DNA from: Dendrocalamus latiflorus
Taxonomy: Eukaryota; Streptophyta; Magnoliopsida; Poales; Poaceae
Reading direction: 5' to 3'
NCBI GenBank assembly: GCA_017311315.1
Contig: CM029609.1
Location: forward strand, 41,997,166-42,061,165
Length of the DNA stretch: 64,000 bases
Part shown: piece by piece, positions 53,207-64,000 of the stretch
How the letters are laid out: each line of letters begins with the position of its first letter
Numbering within the stretch: position 1 is the first letter of the stretch
The notes under the pieces: model-generated
What the model was told of the DNA's origin: nothing
Database searches by the model: none
The model's input: only the letters and a program-made list of their open reading frames with translations
Translations under genes and position numbers: made by a program

Positions 53207-55807
53207 TGTAACATCCTGAATTTTTGGATGTTTGAAATTTTGAGCAATTCAAAATTTTTATTTGCAACTTACTGGCATTCGAATTTTGGTTCCACAATTT
53301 ATTTGAGTTTTCCTGAGTTTTGTGCTGAGCAAAATGATAACTAGAAATAAATCCTAAATACAGTATAAGAAATAATTTAAATGTGAGTTTAAAACTCTAA
53401 GAATCAAAATACCAAAAATCTTGGGTTCAAATTCAAGTCAATAAAATGCAACCCAAAAAGGAATATTAGAACATAATTCGAGATGATTAAACTAGAATTT
53501 CCCTCCTTTACTTCAGTTTGCATACAAAACAAAAGGTGGGCAGTCAAAAATTTGCATATACAAATCATAGCAAAATAATGTCAAAATCAAAATCCAAGGG
53601 CAAAATTTAATAAAATAGAAAATAGAGAAGTAGTAGATTTTGGGTTTTAGATATTCGAACCATGGTTTGAATTAAAAGTTCAAAAATTGAAATCAATAAT
53701 CGTAAGCATAAAATAGAAATTTAAATTAAAGATTCAAATTCTAGAATCATGCAAAAATCAAAACCAATAAATATTAATGTAAGATAAACATCCAAGTTAA
53801 AAATCCAAATTGCAAAATTTGGCTTGAGCCTGCCTTTTCTCTTTTTTTTCTCCCTTTCTCTCTATGCCCTGTGGACCCCTCCCCGCCGGTCTCCTTTCTT
53901 TTCTCCCTCTCTGCCATCTGCGCGCGGGCCCAGCGACCAGGCCCTCCTTTCCTCTTTCTTTTCTTCCTCCTCCACTCTTTCTTCCTTTTATTCTGTCACC
54001 CGGGTACACCCCCTGCACCCATGCCGCAGCTCCGTCAGCCGGCCCCGCAACTACTGTGCGCGCGCCGTCCTCGCCTGCGCTCCCACGTCGGCGTGGCGTC
54101 AGCCACCCTCCCCCGTCCCCTCACACCACGCGCCGCACCTGCCCCATCCCGACGCCCATGTCCTGCCACCCCCGGCGCCCTGCGCGCGCACCTGCCCCGC
54201 CGTCCCGTCGCCCTCGGTCGTCGGCCACAGGGCAGCGCAGCGACCCCCCTCCGCTCCTATAAGCAGCTTGCCCCCCTCCCGTTGCTTCCCCGCGCCCTCT
54301 TCGTTTCCCCTACCTCCCTCTGCCCTTCAACCCGAGCGCCGGCCACCGCCTCACGCCGCCCCGGCCGCTTCGGCGACGCCACCCCCACTTCGACCGCGTC
54401 ACGGCGAGCCTCCACCCCTCAGCTACTCCCCGTTCAATTGAATTGGAAAATGCCGCGACGAGCTCGCCGTATGGCTCTTCTTCCCCGAAACCGGCCAATC
54501 CCGCCACCGCTAGTGCCGTGCTCTTCTCGGTGGTTCCCGGCCTGATTCCGCGCGGTGGAAGCAGCCCATCGGTGCCCCGGAGCTTCTTCAATGGCTGGCC
54601 GATGCTCCTCACCGCCGGTGTGATCTCTCCGTGCAAGCCATCCGCCGCCACCCCTAGGCTCTCGTCGTCGGCTTTCCCTAGGGCCTCTCCGGCCAGGCCA
54701 AGCTTTGGGTAAGCATGCTCCCACCTCCCCCGTGCTCGTGCGTGCATTTTCCCCTTCTCTCTCCCTTCCGACCGCCGTCGCCCCCATGGCCGCCTCGCCG
54801 CCGACCACTCAAGTGGCCGCCCAAGCCGCCTTGCTCTACCCCGGCCTACGCTACTGCCTCCCTCGGCCTCTCCACATCCTGAGCATTCCGTTTTCTTATG
54901 CCGTCGGCTCTCCGGTCCTCCCCTGCCAGCGGCGGCTCACCCTGGCCAGCGCCGCCGCTCCTCCTGCGCCTCCCCTGTTTCTTCCCCCTCTCCTTTGTGC
55001 TGACCGAACAGAACACCCTCCCCGAAATGCCTTTCCTGGTGTGCATGACATGTGGGCCCAAGGCCACTCAAGGCAATTAGGCTCAGCTCTTGCTAGCTAG
55101 TTAAGAGAAATCCAAAAATCAAAATGTAATGGCACACACATATAAAATGGTTGTCCATGCAAAATAAGGTTAATAAAGAAGACAAGGAAAGGGTTGAGCT
55201 ATGAAATTGAAATAAAGAATTGTGCAAGACGAGAATATCCTAGCTTTAACCTTTGATCAATTTGCATGCCATTTTCGTTAACCCATTTTAATTAGAAAAT
55301 AAATCCAGGGAAAATTGGAAATAATCCAAGAAAGTTAATAACCTTGATTAGGATACAAAATAAGATCAACTAAGATTTAGTATCTAGTTGTTTATTTTAT
55401 AAGTAATTACCATAGCTGGAATGTTTATTGAGGTATAAATACCAATTAAAGGCATCAATAAAATATAGTTTTGTTTAATGTCCATGTAAGGATCCTAACT
55501 AAAAATATATCCAAGTTAAAGTAGGTGGAGTTTAAATAAATAAATTGAAGTGCAAGTTAAAAACATAAATAAAATATGATGTAGGGATAAATTAAGTTAA
55601 ACCCTAGCATTAGGATTCATGCAAAATAAAGATGCAGAGTGGGATTGTTATACGTCAAATCTAGATTTACTTTTAGGGGTACCTCTGATTGATATAAAAT
55701 GTAGTCGTCTAAAATATGGTTGTCGCTCCTGTGTCTTTAACAGGTATATCAATTGATAGCAACCTTTAATTAATAGGGCGTCTCCAAGAAGAAGTGTCTT
55801 ATTAGAA

Positions 55808-55809
<2 letters not shown>

Positions 55810-55901
<92 letters not shown>
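55810..55901. repeat. (TA)n microsatellite, about 92 bp
   Basis: Uninterrupted TA dinucleotides. ORFs reading as alternating Ile/Tyr across it are artefacts. Confidence 0.98.
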
Positions 55902-55903
<2 letters not shown>

Positions 55904-57349
55904 TGCAATTGTAATAAAGTAACCTCTAGGTCATCGGGTGATTAGAAGTAAGCTACCTAATGTAGTTACGTAAATAGTAGTTATCACTAGCGAGCCATTA
56001 ACAAATAAATTTTAGTGTTAGATTTTGCTAAATAGCAAATCCCGAAATATAACTTTATAAATCAAGCCTTGCTAGATAAATAAATAAAGCTAAGTCTAAT
56101 AATAATAACAAATGTATAGACAAAATGATAATGGTGCCACCAATTAAACCTCAACGTTAGATTTAGTAAATAATATTATCAAGCATGATTGAGTATAGCA
56201 AGCTACGACCCGTATAGATAGATCCTAATTTAGATTAAATTAAGCCTAGAAATAACTGAGGATACATAAAATGTTGAGCCATAAAATGCTATAAAACCGG
56301 ACTCCAATATTTATTTGGTAAACTAAAAATTATATACATCTCTATATGTAACGTATGCCCTGAAGATTAACGCTCGACAAAAACAAAGCTCGGCTAAAAA
56401 CTTGTACACCGAATCATAGGTCTAACCTAGCTCATGGAACTTCCTTGATAAATATAAAAATAATAAAAAGAAGTTATTAAATAAAATAGAGTAAGCCATA
56501 GTATTCAATGGCCGGCTTAACCTAGTCCTCCCCAAATCCTCGTTAATATTTCTATGTCATAAACCCTCCTTCATTGAATACCCTGCTACCAATCATCGCT
56601 AGTTTGGCTCCGACAATACTCCGCGTCCAATTAACCTCGTCTCCAATCACCTATTTAATCATAATAAAAATCAATCAAGTTCAATTGGGTTTATTTGGAT
56701 TTATTTGGATCTCTTGAGTTATTTGTTTGTATTTGGATTCAGTCGCTTATCGCATAGTTAGAAAATGGAGTCCCGAAGAATCAATGGATCAAGTGAGATC
56801 AAGATCAAGGTGGAGATAAAGACCAGAAGCCCAAGACCATCAAATGAGATAGCTTTGAGTGAGCTCAAGACCGCGGTAAACCGCGCAAGGCGAGTCAATA
56901 CTTTGATCATGTTGAACCTACATTTTATGCAAAGTATTTTTGTTTAAATTATCAAATTGCATGCTGTTATTTTATATGCAAATACATGTTTAATTTAGAA
57001 TTCTAGTTAAATGCCTATTATCTAACTTGATTAATATTGCCCCTCCTTTTGGAATATTTGAACATGAGAACCTTGTCGCCCTAGCAAAATTATAATAGTA
57101 ACCTTTTGAAAATAAGTCCATAATTATATGTCATGCTTAATTTTGCTTAGATACTTGTGGGAGTAAGAACGTCCAAGCATCACTTTAATCATGAGAAAAT
57201 GCGGTTGGGCAGTCATGGTGGTAATGACTAATGTATGTTGGATATGATTATTGTATACTCCCAAAAATCTCAAATTGCTTATTTGTCTGGGCGGATGGTT
57301 CGGGGGTATGGTGCAGGTGTGCACGAGAGTGTGGTTTGTGGTAGAACCG

Positions 57350-57480
57350 CCCAGATAACCCTAAGGACTGAATCTTGTCATGACCTCCTGTGTAAAACAA
57401 GTACAACCACAAGTCTGTAAAGTACAACTTGGCCTAGTAAATTTACCCAGATAACCCTAAGGACTGAATCTTGTCATGAC
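57350..57480. repeat. 35-bp direct repeat, 96 bases apart
   Basis: CCCAGATAACCCTAAGGACT and the following 15 bases at 57350-57384 recur exactly at 57446-57480. Confidence 0.93.
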
Positions 57481-57604
57481 GGTGTATTGTACCCTGTGCA
57501 CTGCCTTTTTGCCCTCGGGCGCCCTATTTCGCAGTCATGGGAAAAGCTTGTTTTCAAAAGATTATGTGATTTTGAACCACCCCAGCTCCCTGGGAGCGCA
57601 CTTT

Positions 57605-57724
<120 letters not shown>

Positions 57725-58097
57725 CATGGGTTAGATTGCCTTATCCCCGCGACTCAATCCTTATCTCATGCTATTCCCTCTCACCCTGTTTGCTGCAAAC
57801 CCAGTTGAATCTACCAAAGCAAGTGATAGATCACCAAGGATCCAGACTCGAGACGCTGTCCTGCTAACATTCTCTCTTTACCACCCGGAGGACCCATCGT
57901 GCCTGGAGTTAGAAGAGATAAATAATGACTAGTGATACCCATTTTAAGGGGGGTAGCACTAAGAGACAAAATGTTGAAGAACTACTATGGTGTATATGTT
58001 GGAGGTGCGACAACCTGGACTTAGAACTAATTGAACCAGTACAAGAAGACTTGCAAGACCGGGAACCTTACAGTAATAAGGACAAAAGGCCACCGTA

Positions 58098-58825
58098 TGG
58101 AGGTGCGTCTGAAGTTGTCCAAGAACGGTACCACGTCGGAGGTGGACTCAACGATGTATCGCAGCTTGGTGGGAAGCTTGCGGTACCTGGTGCATACATG
58201 GCCCGACATCGCTTTTGCCGTGGGCTATGTGAGCAGATTCATGGAGAAGCCCCAGCAGGAGCACCTCGTCACTGTCAAGCATTTGCTCCGGTACATCTCC
58301 GACACGATCGACTACGGCATCATCTACTCCAAGCGCTCGAACGGTGACATTCACCTGACGGGCTACAGCGACAGTGACTTGGCGGGAGATGTGGATGACA
58401 GGAAGAGCACCACCGGGATCATCTTCTTCCTCGGTGAGATGCCAATTTCTTGGCAATCCCAGAAGCAAAAGGTGGTAGCGCTCTCCTCCTGCGAAGCGGA
58501 ATACATCGCGGGCGCGGCGGTAGCATGCCAAGCGGTGTGGCTCTCGCGACTGCTGGGCGACGTGATCAGCACCAAGCTTCAGCCGCCAAAATTGAAGATG
58601 GATGACATGTCCACAATCGCCTTAAGCAAGAATCCTGTCCTTCATGACAGAAGTAAGCATATCGATACTAAGTTTCACTTCATCCGTGAATGTCTGGACA
58701 ACGGGAAGATATGCTTGGATTTCATGAGCTCTCAGGAACAGCTCGCTGACATTCTGACTAAGTCACTCGGACGCGCCAAATTCTGTGAATTGCGTGAGAA
58801 GATTGGCGTTGTTAAGGTCAAGTGA
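58098..58825 (+). pseudogene. Element F pol, 3' part: RNase H
   Basis: Open frame from MEVRLKLSKNG to the stop at 58823-58825. Copia RNase H motifs: RSLVGSLRYLVHTWPDIAF, YSDSDLAGDVDDRKSTTG, ISWQSQKQKVVALSSCEAEY and LSKNPVLHDRSKHID, with the C-terminal ADILTKSLGRAKFCELR. The RT core, including the YVDD site and some 165 residues expected before this point, is absent from the window. The element therefore lost it by deletion before or together with the arrival of insert Y. Confidence 0.92.
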
Positions 58826-58837
58826 ACCGAGCAAGAA

Positions 58838-58849
58838 TTAGGGGGAGAT
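58838..58849 (+). promoter_or_regulatory. Element F polypurine tract
   Basis: TTAGGGGGAGAT directly before the 3' LTR. Confidence 0.85.
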
Positions 58850-59090
58850 TGCTAGATAATCTCGCTCGGTCACAGACACGGTTTCATAGTCCGTTTCAAT
58901 CTTGGGTTTTTTTTCCGTTTTGTAATCAGTTTTTGTACTCTTTTTGTTCCTATATAAGAGCAATAGCTACATGAGAAAAGCAGCGATTCAGGCTGCACCA
59001 AAAAGGTGTTCTGGAGCTCATTGTGTTCTTTGATTGCGCGTGCTTGTTTTTCATCATTGCTGGCAAGGGAAGTCGGAGGTGAAGACATCA
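58850..59090 (+). repeat. Element F 3' LTR (241 bp)
   Basis: Starts TGCTAGATAATC and ends GAAGACATCA, followed by AACAG. TATA box at 58951-58958. Confidence 0.93.
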
Positions 59091-59275
59091 AACAGTGCTA
59101 TCCCAAAGTCTGCAACCGGACTCAATGCGTTTACAGCAGAAAAATATGCTTTTCCGACGCGCTACCAGCAGACATGACGGCGCTCGGCAACCTCAACGAA
59201 ATGGACCTCGCTGGGAACCGGATTTCCAGCTCGATTCCACCGTCCATCCAAGCATTGGGAAGGCTCAATTACCTC
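59091..59275 (+). pseudogene. Receptor-kinase pseudogene, fragment 2 (LRR region)
   Basis: Continues fragment 1 once element F is removed, after a diverged stretch. It matches gene positions up to 6079: CTACCAGCAGACATG, CTCAACGAAATGGACCTCGC, GGAACCGGATTTCC, TCCATCCAAGC, GGCTCAATTACCTC. The last five bases ACCTC (59271-59275) are the left target duplication of the solo LTR. Confidence 0.92.
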
Positions 59276-62039
59276 TGTAACGCTCCCGTTTTTGGAAACA
59301 GGAACTTCATTACCTTCCGTAACAGCCTATAAGTTCCGTTACGGACAAAAAAAATACCATATCTGCTCACGAACATTTTAAAAGGAGTTAATTTGATTAA
59401 AATAAGACTTAACAGTCAATGTTAACAATTTTAAGAGCATCCAAACCCAAAAACTTATAATCAGAAAAACCAAAAAAGCTCCACAGGAACGCTTAAGTGC
59501 GGCCGTAACCCTAATACAGAAACTTGTAACATCTTGTTCTTCTCTTGATCTTTGTGTTGGGGGAAATAAAGCAAGGTTAAGTACAACCAACCGTACTCAA
59601 CTAGCCACATGGGGAAATGCTATATAACTACTTGCCAGGGCTTCCAAAAGATGGGAGTATAGGGTTTGTTTAAATAGTTGTGGATGCAATTTTATTTGTA
59701 AACTTTTTAAATACAAAAGTCCAATAACTTCTTAAGGAATTGGTTACCAGACTCCAACATTTCCAAATTATTTCCAAATCTATTTATGCCTCGCTATTGG
59801 ATTCACCCGTTAAACACAACTTCATTTACCGGAAGTACGGCGTATTCGAATACCATTGATCAATGACTCTGCAGAGCTGCCCAACTTTACCCACAAGATC
59901 TCTTAACTCCCACATCTGGGTTCAAGAAAACAAGGTTTTTCACTGCTCAATTCTTTATATAGCCTCCACCTAATAGGCTTTCCTAACAAGCTCAGGTGAC
60001 CCCTTAGGTCTGCCCAACTTATTAATCACTTTCCATATGTAGCCACTCAGCCCCTTTTGTACGGACTCACACTTGGCCTCCCGCTGCCCGTGTAGAGGTT
60101 CAATCGAATTGGAGCAGCTACTAGATCAGGTTTAACGTATCAACGCTTGTGGTTGAGCGAACACTATGTTCTTTACTTGGCATAAGGGTCTAGTCCTTGC
60201 TTTTCACTGAAACAACTTTCAACCACAACCAACAATTTTTCGGTAAAAGACGGATCATTTTGTAGATATTTGAACATCTACTGTACCTTGATTATTTAAA
60301 TATTATGCTAAGTATTTCTAGGGTTTGTCAAGGTAAATATGCCCATCAAATTAAACTGGCCTTTTCAGGTGATAGGATATAACTAGTATCATGTCATTCT
60401 AAACAGTTATTGTACATAAAATAACAGTGCATAAATAATATAATGAAAGTACTGATAAATAGATAAATAAAGGAAATGTAGGTTCAACATGATCAAAAAT
60501 ATGTGACTTGCCTTGCAGATCTACGACTTCAACAATTTCAAACTCTTTGGTTTCTCGAGCTTGGGTTTGAGCTTCTCCTTCCTGCTCTGGGTGAACTTCG
60601 ACGTCGGAGGCTAACGCAAAATTGAACAAGATAACTTAATTCCACGCTCGAAGGATTGAGCTAGGAACAAAGAAATAAAAGAAAAAGAAAAATCAAAAAA
60701 TCCAAATAAATAGGGTTTTGGGCTTTTAGGAGGGTCCAAAAGGCGAAACGGGGCTGAGAAATGGGTCGGGGGGCTCGAAACGGTTAAAATGGGTATATAT
60801 ATATATATGTTTTTGGGTTTGGGTGAATAGTAACGGGTTGGGTACTATTCCATGCGAGTTTTTATTATTCATTGCGGGTTCGGGTGCGTTAGATCCAACA
60901 CTGTTCATGCGGGTTTGGGTTCGGGACTGGCGGGTCGTGTGAACAGTAACACACGGTTACTGTTCATCTTCCTCCCTCGTCCACTTGCGCACGCCAAAAC
61001 AGAGGAAGATGTCGATGGTGGTTGGCGGAGCTAGGGTGGATTGCGACGGATTTTGAGGCTATGGCTGGGTTTCTGAGGTTGCTAGGATTCCATTTTGGAG
61101 GTCGGTAGGGCCAACGGAGTCGACGATCACCGGCGGCAAGCTTTCTCCTCTGCGACGGTTTGCGTAGTGTAGGGTGAACTGGGCTGGTCTTTGAGCATCT
61201 GTGGGGTTAGGGAAAGCTCGTGGAAGTGGCAATTTAGGCTAGGGAGGTCAGGGTTGAGCTGGCCACGGTGAGGTGGTTCGGTCGTGCAGTGGGTCTCGGC
61301 GTCGGGGAAGAGGGGTGCTCGGGGAGCAATGGCGGTGGTTCAGGAGTGTTTCTGAGGGCTTGAGAAGGCTATAGGTGAGAGCAATTAGAAAGTGGGATCT
61401 CGGAGAGGTGAAATCGAGCTAGGGCTTACATTTGGGGATTTCAACGATTACCGACAATGGGGGAGGGTGATCAGAGCTTTGGGGTGCTCTGTTGGCTCTG
61501 GGGACTGATGGCTTTGAATGGTGGAGCTCAGGCGTATTTATAGGGTGCTGAAGGCGGTGATGGCGTGTGGCACAGCCGGGAGGATTCGGGGAGGCGCAAT
61601 TAGGCGATCAAGGAGGGACGTACTGGCTGCCTTGAGCGATGCATTGCGGTGGTCAAAAGCAGTGGCCATGTCAGGTCGGCCGAGAGAGAGCAGAGAGGGC
61701 GGAAGGCGCGCGAGAGCCAGCAGCAGGGTGGTCGGCGAGGCTGACACACTGCAGGGGGTGTCAAGGGAGGGCGTGCGACATCTGATAGGTGGTACAGAGC
61801 TGGCAGCGGCGAAAAAATGTGAGAAGGCGTAGAAGAAGTGGGTGGCAGCAAAATTAGATGGCGGCAGTCAGTTTTCTGACCGTGAACAGTGATGCCGGGC
61901 CTCTCCTCCGTTCAAGCCATGCTGGCGCGGATTGGTGTCGGCTTTGGGTTGAGATTCATGCAGGATTGGCTAAGGATCAAGGGGAAAACGAAATCAAAAT
62001 GCAATTTGAATTCTTTGCAAAAAAATTCGGTTTGTTTCA
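59276..62039 (+). mobile_element. Solo LTR of family X (2764 bp) in the receptor-kinase pseudogene
   Basis: Starts TGTAACGCTCCCG and ends TTTGTTTCA, flanked by ACCTC (59271-59275 and 62040-62044). No second LTR, primer-binding site or coding domain. It is related in inverted orientation to 1-1843. By the direction of the shared CAAGGTAAGT-like donor its transcribed strand may be minus. The GC-rich half (60960-61860) allows ORFs with no domain. Confidence 0.88.
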
Positions 62040-62108
62040 ACCTCGACCTTAGCAGCAACCAGATATCTGGCGTGATCCCGTCGGTCATAGGGCTGCTGGC
62101 GCTACTGT
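62040..62108 (+). pseudogene. Receptor-kinase pseudogene, fragment 3 (LRR region)
   Basis: Matches gene positions 6080-6143: CCTTAGCAGCAACCAGATAT, TGGCGTGATCCCGTCGG, GGGCTGCTGGCGCT. Homology ends at about 62108. The kinase half of this copy is not in the window. Confidence 0.9.
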
Positions 62109-63667
62109 CAGTTCCCACATACATACAATACATATATTGCACTTTTTGGCATATATGACACTGTTCGAACTCGTGTTTGAAAAATAGCAGTACATGCGTA
62201 AAAATGGCGAAAATATCTTTTTTGCCACCCGGCCACCGAGCGGTGGCGACATGGGCCTGACAGCTGGCCGACGGAGCCCGGCCACTGTGCAGCGGCGGCC
62301 TGCTGCCCAGCTAGTATGCTCTAGGTGATTAGTCACTGATTAATTAGGCTAAAAAGGTAATTAGCAAAAATAAATAGCCTGTCGCATCGTGGCTGGGCGA
62401 CAGGCCTTGGCATTGTGCGGTAGGTGGGGGGATAGCATGTTTTTTTTGCTAACTTTTTGAAATGTTTTTTTACTCACTTTGGTAGATCATGCCAACCCTA
62501 GTGGGCCAAAAGCCATTAATTTTGTTCTCCCATGCCATACGTGATGAGAGAGCAAACCATTGAAAATGAGGTGCCGTCGCGTCTGCTCCCCGCAGGCATT
62601 TCTTTTCTGTGATTATCGTGGCGTTGTTAGCATGCGCTGCGCTCCTGCCCTCGCTATAAATTGTGAGCAATCTCGTGATCTTCTCTCGTAGTCGCTTTTC
62701 CAATTTTCTCGCAGTTTTTTGTGTATATTTATGTAATCATTCATTTCATCGTAACTTTTAATATGTAGTATTATACTGCCATTATATATGTATATGTATG
62801 TATGTATATATATGTGTATTTATGCAATTATTTATTTGATCATAATTTTTAATATGTAGTATTATACTGCTATTATATATGTATATCTTGTGTAATTATT
62901 TATTTTATCATAATTATTAATTTGTAGTATTGTATTGCTATTATATATGTATATGTATATGTATGTATATATATGTATATTTATGTAATTATTTATTTCA
63001 TCGTAATTTTCAATTTTGTATTATTGTATTATCATTATATATGTATATGTATATACACGTTTTTATGGATGTTGTAATACTTTATGGTCTTAAAACTTTG
63101 ATTATCTAGCCTTTTATGTCTAGTAAGTGATAACACATGGTTAGCTTTTCTTCAGGCATTTGCAAGAATTGAAAAGCACTATTTTATGAATAAGGGATTT
63201 TTACTCTCAGACTCACATCTATTGGACAACGTTGCCAAGATTCAACACATAAAAACTTTTATTGTACAAGTACATTTGTCCTCAGGCTTTGTTGTTTTGA
63301 CATTATGAATTTTCATGTGTGGGTATGACTGTATGAGTGCATGAGCTAATAGCAAATAATTTTTTATGCATCAAGATGGAAATGGTGCATTGGTCCTTTC
63401 ATCTGTTAACCTTTTCTAATTGGAACCAAAGTTCTAATCTAGAATATAAAAGTAGGGTGCCAACATGCCATGATTTGGTGGCTTTTGGTGGGTTGTGAAG
63501 TCCGCAAAAGGAAATAAAGACCAGATCTATGCATATTTCATATTCTGCCTTTCCTAGACAATTTAGATGTGATCATCATGATAGAAATCAATTTGTAAAA
63601 AGTGCACTATTAAACAACAATTCATCAATCTGGTAATTAAAGACGTGATGCTTCATATTGCTACCAT
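62109..63667. other. AT-rich spacer without genes
   Basis: No ORF with a recognisable domain. It contains GCGGTGGCGACATGGGCC / GCCTGTCGC..GGCGACAGGCC GC-rich patches (62230-62410) and a four-copy AT-rich tandem repeat (62720-63060). The rest is plain AT-rich DNA. Confidence 0.6.
62720..63060. repeat. AT-rich tandem repeat, four degenerate copies (about 70-92 bp each)
   Basis: The word (T/G)(G/C)(T/A)AAT(C/T)ATT(C/T)ATTT.ATC(G/A)TAA, followed by GTA(G)TATT.TA(C)TGC.ATTATATATGTATA, occurs at about 62731, 62822, 62893 and 62985. Confidence 0.85.
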
Positions 63668-63775
63668 TATATATGTGTATATATGTGTGTGTGTCGGTAT
63701 ATATGTATATATGTATGTATGTACATATGTGTATATATATATAATACATATATGTATGTATATGTATATATGTAG
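63668..63775. repeat. Compound TA/TG/GTAT microsatellite
   Basis: Mixed TATATG, TGTG and GTATGTAT runs. Confidence 0.95.
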
Positions 63776-64000
63776 CTATGCATTTACTAGAGCTTCTTGA
63801 AGAGTTCTACGATGAGAACCATCATTGCCACTCATGGATGACGGCGGATACGGATGGCCCTCCGCCCTTCAAGCTGCGGGGAGGGAGGGATCATTGGGAG
63901 CTGGACAATTGTTACGTCCCAATCCTGCGGGCCACGGGCTATTGCCCTTTGCGAGGCTGGTCTCCATCGGACGCCAGTTCACCCTCGGCGACAGCCTGTT
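63776..64000 (+). pseudogene. Possible plant mobile domain (PMD) fragment, frameshifted, cut by window end
   Basis: GC-rich, gene-like stretch after the microsatellite. One frame reads HWELDNCYVPILRATGYCPL; after a one-base shift at about 63949 the next frame reads ARLVSIGRQFTLGDSL and runs to the window end. The pattern (a helix ending ILRATG, then RLV..GRQFTLGDSL) resembles the start of the plant mobile domain found in MAIL/MAIN-like proteins and in some Mutator-like and Ty3-like elements. No start codon or element end visible. The frameshift suggests a pseudogene or transposon relic. Confidence 0.4.

Noticed and set aside
53824..54545. Overlapping Pro/Arg-rich ORFs of 205 and 224 codons
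   Set aside because: They lie in the GC-rich part of an LTR-like insert, are open in several frames at once and have no recognisable domain.
55648..55908. ORF reading as alternating Tyr/Ile
   Set aside because: Translation of a (TA)n microsatellite; the same holds for the ORF at 57487-57867.

Overview
This window looks like nuclear DNA from a grass, most likely Oryza or a close relative. I infer this from GC-rich codons in the single intact host gene, from the plant retrotransposon types present, and from AT-rich spacers full of nested transposable elements. No rRNA, tRNA, CRISPR or bacterial-type gene was seen. The one clearly intact host gene is a two-exon leucine-rich-repeat receptor kinase of the HAESA/HSL1-like class (4493-7663, + strand). 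Nearly everything else is transposon DNA at different stages of decay. LAYOUT: 1-1843 is the end of an LTR of a family called X here. 1844-4492 is the receptor-kinase upstream region, which contains a duplicated block. 7664-10160 is non-coding, with a pyrimidine-rich tract, a 66-bp Harbinger-like remnant, a TTTCAA-rich tandem array and a perfect 20-bp palindrome. 10161-20265 is a degraded Ty1/copia element (A) split by a gag-only, non-autonomous LTR element (B, 12754-18181). 20266-22039 and 43497-45942 are two halves of one minus-strand LINE. The LINE is split by a 21.5-kb compound copia insertion (22040-43496), and a young 10.8-kb Ty3 element of Tat type (22134-32946) is nested inside that. 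The LINE also carries a MITE (45153-45737) and a solo LTR (45943-48019). 48020-49486 is unassigned. 49487-62108 is a second receptor-kinase copy, now a pseudogene in three pieces. It is broken by a copia element (F, 49683-59090, itself carrying a 4.9-kb LTR-like insert) and by a 2.76-kb solo LTR of family X (59276-62039). 62116-63775 is AT-rich with tandem repeats. 63776-64000 is a frameshifted piece resembling a plant mobile domain. HOW IT FITS TOGETHER: six insertions can be delimited to the base by 5-bp target-site duplications read directly from the sequence: GTATG (B into A), CAAAG (compound copia into LINE), CGAGT (Tat into the copia LTR), GAGTG (solo LTR into LINE), AACAG (F into the receptor-kinase pseudogene) and ACCTC (solo LTR X into the same pseudogene). 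These give a relative insertion history. The most unusual object is the compound copia at 22040-43496. One CAAAG duplication brackets a full LTR plus exactly the tRNA primer-binding site in + orientation, joined head-on to an inverted, nearly full-length element in - orientation. That is the product expected if a plus-strand strong-stop DNA end switched onto a plus-sense template during reverse transcription. All divergence and age statements are hand estimates from reading the text.
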